Shown here piece by piece: positions 15,306-24,700 of a DNA stretch of 41,534 bases (the first letter of the stretch is position 1; each line of letters starts with the position of its first letter). The DNA is from Flavobacteriales bacterium UBA2619 (GTDB taxonomy: Bacteria; Bacteroidota; Bacteroidia; Flavobacteriales_D; Sanyastnellaceae), in assembly GCA_002339135.1 (NCBI GenBank), contig DDJR01000008.1, forward strand, positions 1 to 41,534. Direction: 5' to 3'. Both the position numbers and the translations under genes were made by a program. The notes under the pieces were generated by a model, which saw nothing but the letters and a program-made list of their open reading frames with translations, was not told where the DNA came from and made no database searches.

Positions 15306-17528
15306 TTATTTTTCGATTCCTTCAAGCATGAATAGGAACGCGTATTCCATGGCTGTTTCCTTAAATCTAGCAAAACGCCCAGAGGCACCCCCGTGTCCGG
15401 TTTCCATATTGCAATGCATCATCACGACGTTGTCACCTTGTTTGTTGTCGCGGAGTTTTGCGATCCACTTGGCAGGCTCCCAGTACTGCACTTGACTGTC
15501 CCAATAGCCTGTAGTAATTAGGGTGTTGGGGTAATTTAACGCTGCAACATTGTCATATGGGCTGTAGCTCATCATGTAGTCAAAACACTCTTTCTTTTTA
15601 GGGTTACCCCACTCGTCAAACTCACCCGTTGTCAGCGGAATGGTCTCGTCGAGCATCGTGTTGATAACATCCACGAAAGGAACAGCAGCAACAACTCCAT
15701 TGAAGAGTTCTGGCTCGAGATTCATGACCGCTCCCATAAGCAATCCGCCAGCACTTCCTCCCATAGCATACATGTGCTTAGAGGAGGTATAGTTGTTTTC
15801 TACAAGGTGTTTTCCACAATCGATAAAGTCGTTAAAAGTGTTCATCTTTTTGAACAATTTTCCATCTTCATACCAATGACGGCCCATTTCTGACCCACCT
15901 CTAATGTGTGCCATGGCGTAGACAAACCCCCTGTCTAGCAAACTCAATCGCGTGCTGGAAAAACCAGGGTCCATACTGTATCCGTAACTCCCGTACGCAT
16001 ATAAAAGCAGGGGATTAGATCCGTCTAAAACAACATCCTTTCTGTAAACGATGCTGACAGGAATTTTAACGCCATCACGAGATTCAACAAGAATACGTTC
16101 GCTTGTGTAGTTTGCTACATCGAACTCACCCCCAAGAACTTTTTGTTGTTTAAGCTCAGTGCGTGACTTGTCTTTAAATGCGTGCTCGTATGTGGTATTT
16201 GGGGTCGTAAGTGAAGTATATCCAAAACGGAGTCTGTCCGCCTTAAAATCCGGATTCGATCCCACGTAAGCCATGTAAGCAGGGTCGTTAAACTCGAGGT
16301 AATAATCTTCTGAAGCGTCCCAACTTTTAATCCTTATTGACGTTAAACCATCTCGTCTTTCTTCTAACACCAAGTACTTTTCAAAAATCTCAATCCCCTC
16401 AAAAAGAACATCATTTCTATGAGGGATAACATCTACCCAGTTCGCGCGCGAAGGTGAATTGATGTTGGTTTTTACAAGCTTAAAGTTCTTTGCTCCATCT
16501 GCATTGGTCGTAATATAAAAAGAATCCAAGTAGTGACTTACGCTGTACTCGTGGTCATCTTCTCTTTCCTGAATGACGAGGAATTCAGAGTTGGGCTCGT
16601 CGGCATGGATGTATCTAGTTTCGCTGCTTAAAGTCGAACCTGAGCCGATCATAATGTATTCATCACTCTTGGTTTTTCCTACCCCCACATTGAATTTCTC
16701 ATCTGTTTCCTCATAAACCACAACATCTTCACTGATTGCCGTGCCGAGTACATGTTTGAGAATGCGGTAACTGCGCAACGTAACGGGGTCCTTCTTGGTG
16801 TAGAACAATGTTTTGTTGTCATTTGCCCAAACAGCCCCTCCTGTTGTCTCCGGGATTTCATCTTCAAGCATCTTACCAGTGGTTAGGTCCTTTACTTTAA
16901 GCGTATACTGACGTCTACTCACAGTGTCAATACCGTAGACAAGAAGCTTGTTGTTGGGGCTCACGCTGGTGCCTCCAATTGCGAAATAGTTGTGACCTTC
17001 AGCGAGCTTCGGACCATCTAACAACACCTCCTCGGCAGCTTCCAAGCTGCCCTTTTTACGGCAACTGTAAGCATACTCTTTCCCATCTTCGTAGCGTGTA
17101 TAATACCAGTACTCTCGGTAAAAGACAGGAACACTTTCGTCATCTTTCACAATTCTACCAACGATTTCATCGTAAAGCTCTGTTTGAAATTTTTCAGTTG
17201 GCGACAAGACCTTCTCTTTGTAGTCATTTTCAGCAATGAGGTAGTCCAATACATCTTGGGTTTTTTCAGAGGGTGTTTCCGCCTCTTTTTCCTCGTCGCT
17301 TAGGCGCATCCAAAAATAGTCGTCTTCCAGATCCATTCCGTGAATTTCCTGAGAATAAGGGACGATTTTTGCGTCCGGAGCAATGATTTTTAATGCGGTG
17401 AGTTTCTCCTCACTTGTAACGTAATTGTTGTCAGACATAGACGGTTGGTTATTGTCATCAGTACTTGAGCATGAAAACAGCGCAAGTAAAGCAACAATTG
17501 AAATTGGGGTTAGCTTTTTATGTAACAT
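15306..17528 (-). CDS. S9 family prolyl oligopeptidase (oligopeptidase B-like), lipoprotein
   Basis: The start at 17528 (MLHKKLTPISIVALLALFSC) gives a lipoprotein signal with LFSC as lipobox. The 740-residue protein has a central beta-propeller (about 70-430) and a C-terminal alpha/beta hydrolase domain. The catalytic triad is visible: Ser in GGSAGG, Asp in GYWDSQV, and His in ETGHGG. PTP-like features such as LLLYAYGSYG and AHIRGGSEMGRHWYEDGK are typical of protease II / oligopeptidase B, which cleaves short peptides after basic residues. Lipidation implies a membrane-anchored periplasmic peptidase. It lies downstream of kdsB, but a perfect TATCTTTG box 6 bases before its ATG suggests its own promoter. 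Confidence 0.92.
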   Translation of the reverse strand: MLHKKLTPISIVALLALFSCSSTDDNNQPSMSDNNYVTSEEKLTALKIIAPDAKIVPYSQEIHGMDLEDDYFWMRLSDEEKEAETPSEKTQDVLDYLIAENDYKEKVLSPTEKFQTELYDEIVGRIVKDDESVPVFYREYWYYTRYEDGKEYAYSCRKKGSLEAAEEVLLDGPKLAEGHNYFAIGGTSVSPNNKLLVYGIDTVSRRQYTLKVKDLTTGKMLEDEIPETTGGAVWANDNKTLFYTKKDPVTLRSYRILKHVLGTAISEDVVVYEETDEKFNVGVGKTKSDEYIMIGSGSTLSSETRYIHADEPNSEFLVIQEREDDHEYSVSHYLDSFYITTNADGAKNFKLVKTNINSPSRANWVDVIPHRNDVLFEGIEIFEKYLVLEERRDGLTSIRIKSWDASEDYYLEFNDPAYMAYVGSNPDFKADRLRFGYTSLTTPNTTYEHAFKDKSRTELKQQKVLGGEFDVANYTSERILVESRDGVKIPVSIVYRKDVVLDGSNPLLLYAYGSYGYSMDPGFSSTRLSLLDRGFVYAMAHIRGGSEMGRHWYEDGKLFKKMNTFNDFIDCGKHLVENNYTSSKHMYAMGGSAGGLLMGAVMNLEPELFNGVVAAVPFVDVINTMLDETIPLTTGEFDEWGNPKKKECFDYMMSYSPYDNVAALNYPNTLITTGYWDSQVQYWEPAKWIAKLRDNKQGDNVVMMHCNMETGHGGASGRFARFKETAMEYAFLFMLEGIEK

Positions 17529-17534
17529 TGTGAG

Positions 17535-17542
17535 CAAAGATA
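17535..17542 (-). promoter_or_regulatory. -7 box of the S9 oligopeptidase
   Basis: Read on the minus strand this is TATCTTTG, a perfect TAnnTTTG box, 6 bases before the ATG at 17528. It supports that start over the one three codons upstream, which would lie inside the box. Confidence 0.55.
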
Positions 17543-17548
17543 ATATGA

Positions 17549-18280
17549 CTAAAGGCTCTCACCCGCTTGGAGCAGAACTTTGATTTTTTCTAAATCTTCA
17601 GGAGTATCAACTGAGGGTGTTTTGTGATGTGTTAAGCCGAGGTGGATTTTCCAACCATGATCTAACCATCTTACCTGTTCGAGAGATTCACGCATTTCTA
17701 ACTCGGTAGCGTCCAGCTTTACAAGGTCCTCTAGAGCACAACTGGTATAGGCGTAAAGACCAACATGTTGAAGCCATGGTTCGCCTAAAGGAGGAATGGA
17801 ATTTCTACTAAAACGCACGGCATGTCCCTCACAATCCTGTACAACCTTCACACGATTTTTATCTTCCTGACCTTTGTCAGCGGCTTTCATAGGGTGTGCA
17901 AGCGTTGCAATTGTTGCGTTGGGTAAATTGATTAACCGTTTTAATTCCTCGAGTTGTTCAGGATGAACAAAGGGTTCATCACCCTGAACGTTGATGACCG
18001 CATCGGGCCTGGGGGAAATCTGGACAAGCGCCTCGACACACCGCTCTGTGCCATTGACGCATTGCGTTGAAGTCATCACAACCTCACCACCAAAACCAAG
18101 CACCACATCTTCAATTCTCTTGTCGTCTGTAGCAACGATTACCCTGTCCACAACTCCAGCGCTTTCGACACGTCGGACAACGCGCTCTATCATTGGAACA
18201 CCATCAATCAGCGCCAGCGGCTTGCCAGGAAATCTGGTGGAGCCATATCTAGCTGGGATGATTGCGACAACATTCATCAT
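17549..18280 (-). CDS. kdsB: 3-deoxy-manno-octulosonate cytidylyltransferase
   Basis: The enzyme activates Kdo with CTP to CMP-Kdo for the lipopolysaccharide inner core. The 243-residue protein shows the nucleotide-binding ARYGSTRFPGKPL motif near residues 9-21, DxVIVATDD in the middle of the fold, and the metal-binding NVQGDEPFV (conserved Asp). Length and layout are standard. The tandem ATGATG start overlaps the TonB receptor stop (ATGA), so translation is probably coupled to that gene. Which of the two Met codons is used cannot be told from the sequence. Confidence 0.96.
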   Translation of the reverse strand: MMNVVAIIPARYGSTRFPGKPLALIDGVPMIERVVRRVESAGVVDRVIVATDDKRIEDVVLGFGGEVVMTSTQCVNGTERCVEALVQISPRPDAVINVQGDEPFVHPEQLEELKRLINLPNATIATLAHPMKAADKGQEDKNRVKVVQDCEGHAVRFSRNSIPPLGEPWLQHVGLYAYTSCALEDLVKLDATELEMRESLEQVRWLDHGWKIHLGLTHHKTPSVDTPEDLEKIKVLLQAGESL

Positions 18281-20706
18281 TGAAACTCGTAAGTGTACAC
18301 CAAGTTCACGAGTCTCGGAGCTTCAATGGCCAGAGGCCTAATGCTGTATTCTTCGTTTAAAAGGTTGCTTACAACGAGAGAAATTTTCGATTGGTCATTT
18401 ACATTAAGCCCAAACCGAACATCGATTAACCATGGAAGTGTTGGGTTTTTATCAAGCCAATCATTTAAACCCCAATCGACAAATCCAAATTCTTCAAAAC
18501 TCACAAATGCCTCATCGAAATTCTTAAGAACACTTTGGTATCTCGCACTGACTCCTAAAAAACCTTTCGGGAATGTCCACTGAGCGTCAAACCTCACAAG
18601 GTGAGGAGACCTGTATTTTAAAAGGTAACCCGTGGTGTCATGGCTGGTCCCTATATACGTCGTAGACAAGTTGGTGCTGTCTGGATCGTAGTTGAGGTAG
18701 GGAGTTAAGCTGATGGGATTTGTGTAGGTATATCCGGTAAGCAAATCGATTGAATGCTGGTCATCCGCACCCCACTTTAACTGTCCCATGAGAGAAACTT
18801 CCGCTCCGACCACCTGACTTTCTCCCGTGTTTAAGCTTCTAAATCCCAAACCATAGAGGTTTTCAGCCCCCTCATTTTCAGCCCATGTCCCAAACGAAAA
18901 TTCAATGAAGTCAGTATATTTCTGTTTGAATACAGCGACATCGAGATACCCAGCAAACCCCCCAATTTTCATCCCCTGCTTCACCCCAATTTCTAGGCTT
19001 GTGGAAAACTCAGGCCTCAGACTTTCATTGGGGTATACTTGAAGATCTCCCAGTCCAGTCCGAATGAATTTTTCAGCGATGGTTGGAAACCTGAATCCTT
19101 GACCCAAGCTGGTTCTAAAATAGGTTTCCTCTCCGGCTTGATAATTTGCACCTGCTCTGAAAACAGGTTTTCCTTGCGCGTCTTCATTGATTGAAAAATG
19201 CTCATAACGTGCTCCGCCAGAGAAATTAAAGTGTTCTCCAATGGGTTGATCAAGTTGGACATACGCCGCGATGTTGCGGGCGGTATTTATTCCATCTCCA
19301 CTTCCTCCGTTGTACAACTGGGCCTCGCCCACGGTATATTGATGAACCAAACCAGACGTGATTGCCATCTTTTCAATGCCCCAGGCCCCACGCTTTTGGG
19401 ATTGAATCTCAGAATAGAGCACATCAGAATTGTTTCCTTGGTTGTTGTCATTGTCGTTTTTAAGGTGCTGCCAACGGTTGCGGAAGCTGGTTCGCACGCC
19501 AGAGGGGCTTGTATATTCAACCCATGGATCGACGGTTCCAACAAGCTGCTTGGTGCGGGTCGCTCCACCGGCGTAGCTGCTGTAAAGGCCCGTAACAGAG
19601 TGGTCCCAAATTAAAGTGTTAAGAGATTCTCCCTTTTGCCAGTTGGTGCTAATTCCGTAAGTGAGCCCTTTGATACCACTTTCCCTTTTGCGAAGGTTAA
19701 TGTTGAATCTTGCTTGGGCGTTCGCACCAAACCGATCTACTGATGCAGGATTGTAGCCCATCGAGTTTGTATCGAGAGGCACGCCCAAAGAATCATCAAA
19801 AGTGATTTCGGGACCTTTGTATCCATCGTCCCCCAAGAGGTTTCCGCCTATGACGACATCCCATCCTCCCATTTGGCTGCTGTGAAGGAAACGGACATTC
19901 GTTTGTTGGAGAGGGGTGTCCCAGTAAACTGATGACTCAGAACGAGGGTTAGAATACACGCCATGTTGAATGGTAAATCGTGTTAACGGTCGTGCGTCAG
20001 GGTAGCGCGTTCGAATGTTAATCACCCCGCTTAGCGCAGCGCTTCCATAGAGGACAGAACTGGCCCCTTTGATAATTTCAATTTGATCTAAGTTTTCAAG
20101 CGGAAGAAACCCCCAGGTCGGTCGGCCAGCATCCCCACTTAAAACAGGCAAATCGTCCACCATAATCATCACACGTGACCCCGCCCCATAGCTGAACCCA
20201 CTCCCAGAACGGATTTGAGGCTCGCCATCTACCATGCTGACGCCAGGGGCTTGTTCGATTGCCGACTCCAGCGAAGTGGTGGCTTTGTTTTCGACCATGG
20301 CGGGTTGAAGGATTTCCAGAGAAACAGTAACTTCTGCCAAACTCTGTTCGTATCGACCCGCTGAAACAACAGCCATGTCGAGCATTCTTGCTTCAGAGTC
20401 TAAGTTGAAGTTTAGTGTTGAAGCTTCACCAGGAGAAAGTGTAATCGTTTGAGTCTGGGTTTTAAGACCTATAAAAGAGCAGGTGATTTCGTGGGTTCCG
20501 CTTGAAAGTTTCAAGGTATACTTTCCATCGATGTCACTCGAAGCACCTTTGGTTCCAGAGGTAATGTATGCCCCGATGACGGTTTGATTGTCAGCGTTGG
20601 TGATTGATCCTGTAATTGTTTGGGCTCCACCACTGAAAGAGAAGAGTGTTACGAAGGTGAAAACAAGTAAAAAAGACACATTTTGAAGGGAATCTAACTT
20701 TTGCAT
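18277..20706 (-). CDS. TonB-dependent outer-membrane receptor
   Basis: I chose MQKLDSLQNV at 20706 because it gives a proper signal peptide (cleavage near GGAQ, about residue 28) and lies 4 bases after a -7-like box; the open frame extends 28 codons further. The 809 residues comprise a carboxypeptidase-like regulatory domain (ITGSITNADN..., about 30-110), a plug domain (EQAPGVSMVDG..., VDDLPVLSG, IKGASSVLYGSAALSGVINI), and a C-terminal beta-barrel whose last strand ends in YTYEFQ. The substrate is not evident; the size and plug type fit siderophore, haem or cobalamin-like receptors. It overlaps kdsB by four bases. Confidence 0.92.
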   Translation of the reverse strand: MQKLDSLQNVSFLLVFTFVTLFSFSGGAQTITGSITNADNQTVIGAYITSGTKGASSDIDGKYTLKLSSGTHEITCSFIGLKTQTQTITLSPGEASTLNFNLDSEARMLDMAVVSAGRYEQSLAEVTVSLEILQPAMVENKATTSLESAIEQAPGVSMVDGEPQIRSGSGFSYGAGSRVMIMVDDLPVLSGDAGRPTWGFLPLENLDQIEIIKGASSVLYGSAALSGVINIRTRYPDARPLTRFTIQHGVYSNPRSESSVYWDTPLQQTNVRFLHSSQMGGWDVVIGGNLLGDDGYKGPEITFDDSLGVPLDTNSMGYNPASVDRFGANAQARFNINLRKRESGIKGLTYGISTNWQKGESLNTLIWDHSVTGLYSSYAGGATRTKQLVGTVDPWVEYTSPSGVRTSFRNRWQHLKNDNDNNQGNNSDVLYSEIQSQKRGAWGIEKMAITSGLVHQYTVGEAQLYNGGSGDGINTARNIAAYVQLDQPIGEHFNFSGGARYEHFSINEDAQGKPVFRAGANYQAGEETYFRTSLGQGFRFPTIAEKFIRTGLGDLQVYPNESLRPEFSTSLEIGVKQGMKIGGFAGYLDVAVFKQKYTDFIEFSFGTWAENEGAENLYGLGFRSLNTGESQVVGAEVSLMGQLKWGADDQHSIDLLTGYTYTNPISLTPYLNYDPDSTNLSTTYIGTSHDTTGYLLKYRSPHLVRFDAQWTFPKGFLGVSARYQSVLKNFDEAFVSFEEFGFVDWGLNDWLDKNPTLPWLIDVRFGLNVNDQSKISLVVSNLLNEEYSIRPLAIEAPRLVNLVYTYEFQ

Positions 20707-20710
20707 TTCT

Positions 20711-20718
20711 CTAAGTAA
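20711..20718 (-). promoter_or_regulatory. -7-like box of the TonB receptor
   Basis: Read on the minus strand this is TTACTTAG, 4 bases before the ATG at 20706. It closely resembles the gpsA box TAACTTAG at the same distance. It has two mismatches to TAnnTTTG, so support comes mainly from the shared spacing. Confidence 0.3.
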
Positions 20719-20839
20719 ATACATTCTTGAGGAACTCTGAACCTCTGGAAGCAAAATTCTTGAAAACGTTGATAAATTCATAACGGACACTCACAAACTT
20801 TTCGTTTCACAAATGGAATTTTAACGGACTTTCGGGGCT

Positions 20840-21928
20840 ATGAAAAAGAGAGTACATGCACTTTTATCCCTCACGCTTATTGATGGCCTCGGGCCGGTCA
20901 AATTAAAGCGATTTTTAGAAAAGAAAGGCTCTCCCACGACCTTGCTTCAATCCTTCTCACCTTCGGTTAGAAAAAAAGCTGTAGACCGAGCAACTGAAAT
21001 AAATGAGGAAGTTCATGCTCTTGGAGCGAGGGTGATTTCATATCACTGCAAAGAATATCCCGAGAATTTAAAACGCATTGTAGACCCTCCGGCGGTCATC
21101 TATGTCAAGGGAGATCTTCCTGAAGAACTCAAACGATCTATCTCCATTGTGGGAACGCGAAGATGTTGCCCTGAGGGAAGACGTTTGGCTGAAAAAGCTG
21201 TTGAGTTGATGGCCCAGCAGAACTGTCCCTTGGTGAGCGGAATGGCTCTGGGGATTGACACGGCTTCTCACAAAGCAGCGCTTTTAAACGGTTTGCCTAC
21301 GGTCGCTGTCCTTGCTCATGGACTCGATAGAATTCACCCGAAGCAAAACAAACAATTGTCAGAACGAATTTTAGAAAAGGGCGGGGCGCTGATCTCAGAG
21401 CATCCCCCGGGAACATCTGTTTCTAAATGGATGTTTGCGGCAAGAAACAGAATTTTAGTGGGGATAAGTGTTGCGACTGTTCTAGCAGAAAGTCCCGTTT
21501 CTGGCGGATCCCTTATTTCAGTAAAAATTGCCTTAAGAGAGGGACGTCAAACTTATGCTTTTATTCCTCCATGCTCTTTCGATCCACGTTGGGATGGAAA
21601 CAGGTTTGTCATCGAAGAAGGAAGAGGAATAGGGATCTCCAACATGTCGGATTGGCATCGCAGTTTGTTGAAAGAAGTCCCAAGTTTGAGAACGCCATTT
21701 AAAAAAGTAGAAGCCCGCGTCAAGAGCAGGAGATTACATGACACGCTCCATCAAATACCAGACAAATGCAAATCAGTTTACATTGAAGTCAGCAGAGAAT
21801 CACAATCTCCACATGAAATCAGCAGGGCCCTTAGAATAGACCTGGGCGTGCTAAGAACGAGGTTGTTTATTCTTGAGACGCTGGGGTTTGTGAAGCGTCT
21901 TCCGGGGGACAGCTATTCTCCGAGTTAG
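20840..21928 (+). CDS. dprA: DNA-processing protein DprA
   Basis: DprA loads RecA on incoming single-stranded DNA during natural transformation. The 362-residue protein has an N-terminal helical region (LIDGLGPVKLKRFLEKKG, helix-hairpin-helix-like), the central Rossmann-like DprA core with IVGTRR, SGMALGIDTASHKAAL, GLDRIHPKQNK and ESPVSGGSLISVKIAL, and a C-terminal winged-helix domain (about 305-360). The core signatures are intact, so the protein should be functional. The 3' end overlaps the convergent antiporter gene by 62 bases. No other competence gene is in the window. Confidence 0.95.
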   Translation: MKKRVHALLSLTLIDGLGPVKLKRFLEKKGSPTTLLQSFSPSVRKKAVDRATEINEEVHALGARVISYHCKEYPENLKRIVDPPAVIYVKGDLPEELKRSISIVGTRRCCPEGRRLAEKAVELMAQQNCPLVSGMALGIDTASHKAALLNGLPTVAVLAHGLDRIHPKQNKQLSERILEKGGALISEHPPGTSVSKWMFAARNRILVGISVATVLAESPVSGGSLISVKIALREGRQTYAFIPPCSFDPRWDGNRFVIEEGRGIGISNMSDWHRSLLKEVPSLRTPFKKVEARVKSRRLHDTLHQIPDKCKSVYIEVSRESQSPHEISRALRIDLGVLRTRLFILETLGFVKRLPGDSYSPS

Positions 21929-23252
21929 CTTCTTTGCTAACCTCTTCATTCGTTTCATTTGACAGCAGCGCCATGCCTTCTTTTATCTCGATGGGCTCTA
22001 AACCAGAACCACTTTGAATCAGTGAAACGGTCATGACAATGCAAGTCACTAAGATCACAACCAACAGAATTCCTCCATCAAACGAGTCGTTAATCAATTC
22101 AGGGTAATTGGAACTTATTTGGAAAAAAAGAAGGATGGTAATCAAACCTCTTGGAGCAATGTACAACAGTGAGAAAGGGTCTTCGGGCCTGAAAAGACGC
22201 AGAAAAACAAAGCGAATGACATAAAGAATGACAGAGATGGCCAATCCATAGAACAGAACATCGTACTCTGTAATTGAGCTCAGGACAACTGTTGCACCGA
22301 AAAGGACGAAGAAAAAAGTTCTAATTACAAAGGCGCTTTCAAGTGTTAGGATGTGAAAATCGTGCCTAAGTCCAGCCATCTTTTTGTTGTCTAAGAGGCT
22401 TCCGAGCCAACTTTCCCCCTCTTTGTTTTTAAAAATATTCGCAAAAAATATTTTGTGATTGTTAAGCATTAATCCGAAGATTAAAATTAAAATTAGAGGG
22501 CTGAGGTGAAGCAGCTTTTGGATGGAGTAAATTAAAATGAGTACTGCAATGGATAAAAACAGCTTCACGGAACTGGATATTTTTTGGAGTATGTAAACGA
22601 GCAAGTAGCTTACCACGACAGAAATAAAAATGGAAGCACCGAGGTTAATCCCAATGGATTTTGCAATCTCTACAGTGCTTTCGGAAGTTCTGTTTCCAAG
22701 CAAAAGATAGAAGGCCATGATCCCCCAAATATCAGAAAATGTGCTTTCATAAACCATAAACTCTTTTCGCTCTAAACTTAATCCTCCTACAGATGGAATG
22801 ATAATAGCGCTGCTCATGATAGAAAGCGGTATAGAATACACCAAAGCGGTAAACCAATCCATGTCCATAGCGTAATGAAGCAGCCATGCAATTCCCGCGG
22901 AACTTGCAGCCAATGTCACAAGAGCTAGCGATGCGCTTTTCCAGATCAAGGGCAGCTTCTCTTTAGAAAGTTCCAAATCAAGGGCAGCTTCCAACAGAAT
23001 GAAAATCAATCCGACTGTTCCTAAAAGTTCGAGAGCAACAGATTCAAAGGGGATTTCCTCGATCCCCATTGCAGTAATAATTTGCCTCAGGGCGATTCCC
23101 ATAGCGATTAAAACAAGAACCGAAGGGATGTTCGTTTTCTTAGCGAGTACGTTGGCAAAATAAGACAGGATGACAATTACACTTCCAGCAATTACAAGCG
23201 AAAAAGCACTAATGTCGTCAATGGTAAAGGTTTCAAATATGTTGTTGAGCAT
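21867..23252 (-). CDS. Cation:proton antiporter (CPA1-like)
   Basis: The 461-residue membrane protein starts at MLNN (23252); a Met three codons upstream is less likely because a TATCTTG stretch sits there. It has about 12 hydrophobic segments. TM2-TM3 includes NIPSVLVLIAMGIALR, and TM5 carries YESTFSDIWGIMAFY. The Asp in that segment is the expected ion-binding residue, with Ser before it where many CPA1 members have Asn. The cytoplasmic C-terminal tail is acidic and Ser/Glu-rich, and is partly encoded by bases shared with dprA. It probably exchanges Na+ or K+ for H+. It follows rseP by 18 bases. Confidence 0.85.
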   Translation of the reverse strand: MLNNIFETFTIDDISAFSLVIAGSVIVILSYFANVLAKKTNIPSVLVLIAMGIALRQIITAMGIEEIPFESVALELLGTVGLIFILLEAALDLELSKEKLPLIWKSASLALVTLAASSAGIAWLLHYAMDMDWFTALVYSIPLSIMSSAIIIPSVGGLSLERKEFMVYESTFSDIWGIMAFYLLLGNRTSESTVEIAKSIGINLGASIFISVVVSYLLVYILQKISSSVKLFLSIAVLILIYSIQKLLHLSPLILILIFGLMLNNHKIFFANIFKNKEGESWLGSLLDNKKMAGLRHDFHILTLESAFVIRTFFFVLFGATVVLSSITEYDVLFYGLAISVILYVIRFVFLRLFRPEDPFSLLYIAPRGLITILLFFQISSNYPELINDSFDGGILLVVILVTCIVMTVSLIQSGSGLEPIEIKEGMALLSNETNEEVSKEANSENSCPPEDASQTPASQE

Positions 23253-23270
23253 GGCCCACAAGATAAGAAT

Positions 23271-24599
23271 TTAGCCAAACCCACCGGTAAAGAGTCGCCA
23301 AAAATCGTTCCCAAGCGCAAAAACCATCAATCCCAGCAACAGAGTAATCCCGATTACCTGAGCGGCTTCCATGAATTTCTCGGGGGCAGGTTTGCCAGCG
23401 ACAATCTCATAAAGCAAGAATGCAACATGCCCTCCATCTAGTGCAGGAATCGGCAGCAGGTTCATAAATGCAAGGATTAAAGAGAAGAAAGCAGTGTTTC
23501 TCCAAAAGACGAGCCAATCCCAATTTCCGTCGAAAATGCTTCCAAAGGTGATCAATGAACCCACCTGTGATGCTCCAGATTTTGACGCTAAAAACCGCAG
23601 CGAAAGCGCATACTCCTGAAGCCTATTCCCCGCCATAAAAAACCCGCTGACCAAGGCGTCTAAAGCACCGTATTCAATCTTTTCTTGAACGAACATCTCC
23701 GAAAAACTAGCAGGACTGGCAAATGAAAACCCAACATGCCCCAAGCTGTCTGTCATGGCTGCCAAAGACAACTTTTCTCCATTGCGATTTACATGAATTA
23801 CAATTGGAGAATTGGGATAACTCTCTAAAGTCGTTACAGTCTGTTGTTGCGAAAAAACAAATGCATCATTCACTCCAAGAATTAAATCCCCGGAAGCTAA
23901 CCCTGCTTTTTCAGCCCTAGACTCTGAGTTTACAAGCTTAACCATGGGCGGCACTTGCAGAGAAAAAGGTCTTCGAATTCCCTCATCAATAAGCACTTGC
24001 CCCAGCTCTGTTTGAAACGAAAGATCAACCTCGACACCATTTCTACTCACCGTTGCTTCAGTAACCGGCTCGAAGAATGCAGTTGTTCTAACATCTCTAA
24101 AGGTTTCAAGCTTCTCTCCGTTAAAAGACAGAATTTGGTCTCCACTTTCAAACCCCAATTGCTCAAGGCGTGGATCAACATCAACTGCGTATTTGTTAGG
24201 TAAAATGGTTTCACCCCAAACAAGCAAGATCATGCTGTAAATTAAGAAACCCACAATGAGGTTTACGATGATTCCACCAAGCATAATAATGAGTCTTTGC
24301 CAAGCTGGCTTAGATCGAAATTCCCAAGGTTCAGCCGGCTTGGCCATTTGCTCCTTGTCCATGCTTTCGTCTATCATCCCGCTTATTTTCACATAACCAC
24401 CCAAGGGAAGCCAACCGATTCCCCATTCAGTTTCCCCGATTTGTTTCTTAAAAAGAGAAAATCCAGGATTCATAAACAGGTAGAATTTCTCCACCCGAGT
24501 CTTGAAGTAACGGGCTGCTAAATAGTGACCTAACTCGTGTAGAACCACGAGGAGAGAGAGGCTAAGCAGGAGCTGTAATCCTTTAATAAGTGCAATCAT
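23271..24599 (-). CDS. rseP: RIP metalloprotease RseP (site-2 protease)
   Basis: This inner-membrane zinc protease cleaves transmembrane segments of anti-sigma factors and leftover signal peptides. The HExxH motif is in the first helix (H21-E-L-G-H25) and the third zinc ligand lies in LDGGH (387-391) of a late helix. Two PDZ-like domains are inserted between the membrane helices (about 135-215 and 220-300; the second includes KAGLASGDLILGVN). The 442-residue length is usual. A full TTTG/TATCTTTG promoter precedes it, and the box ends 5 bases before the ATG. Confidence 0.95.
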   Translation of the reverse strand: MIALIKGLQLLLSLSLLVVLHELGHYLAARYFKTRVEKFYLFMNPGFSLFKKQIGETEWGIGWLPLGGYVKISGMIDESMDKEQMAKPAEPWEFRSKPAWQRLIIMLGGIIVNLIVGFLIYSMILLVWGETILPNKYAVDVDPRLEQLGFESGDQILSFNGEKLETFRDVRTTAFFEPVTEATVSRNGVEVDLSFQTELGQVLIDEGIRRPFSLQVPPMVKLVNSESRAEKAGLASGDLILGVNDAFVFSQQQTVTTLESYPNSPIVIHVNRNGEKLSLAAMTDSLGHVGFSFASPASFSEMFVQEKIEYGALDALVSGFFMAGNRLQEYALSLRFLASKSGASQVGSLITFGSIFDGNWDWLVFWRNTAFFSLILAFMNLLPIPALDGGHVAFLLYEIVAGKPAPEKFMEAAQVIGITLLLGLMVFALGNDFWRLFTGGFG

Positions 24600-24604
24600 G
24601 GCGG

Positions 24605-24638
24605 CAAAGATAACTTTCCACGATGTGATGCTGACAAA
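24605..24638 (-). promoter_or_regulatory. Promoter of rseP
   Basis: Read on the minus strand, TTTG (24638-24635) is followed after 22 bases by TATCTTTG (24612-24605). Both match the Bacteroidota consensus perfectly. The -7 box is 5 bases from the rseP ATG, implying an almost leaderless mRNA. Confidence 0.65.
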
Positions 24639-24700
24639 GGTTTTGAATTTCTTAAATATTTTGCGAAGTTGTTCGCATCTTGCAGTATCTAGCGAGCCCC

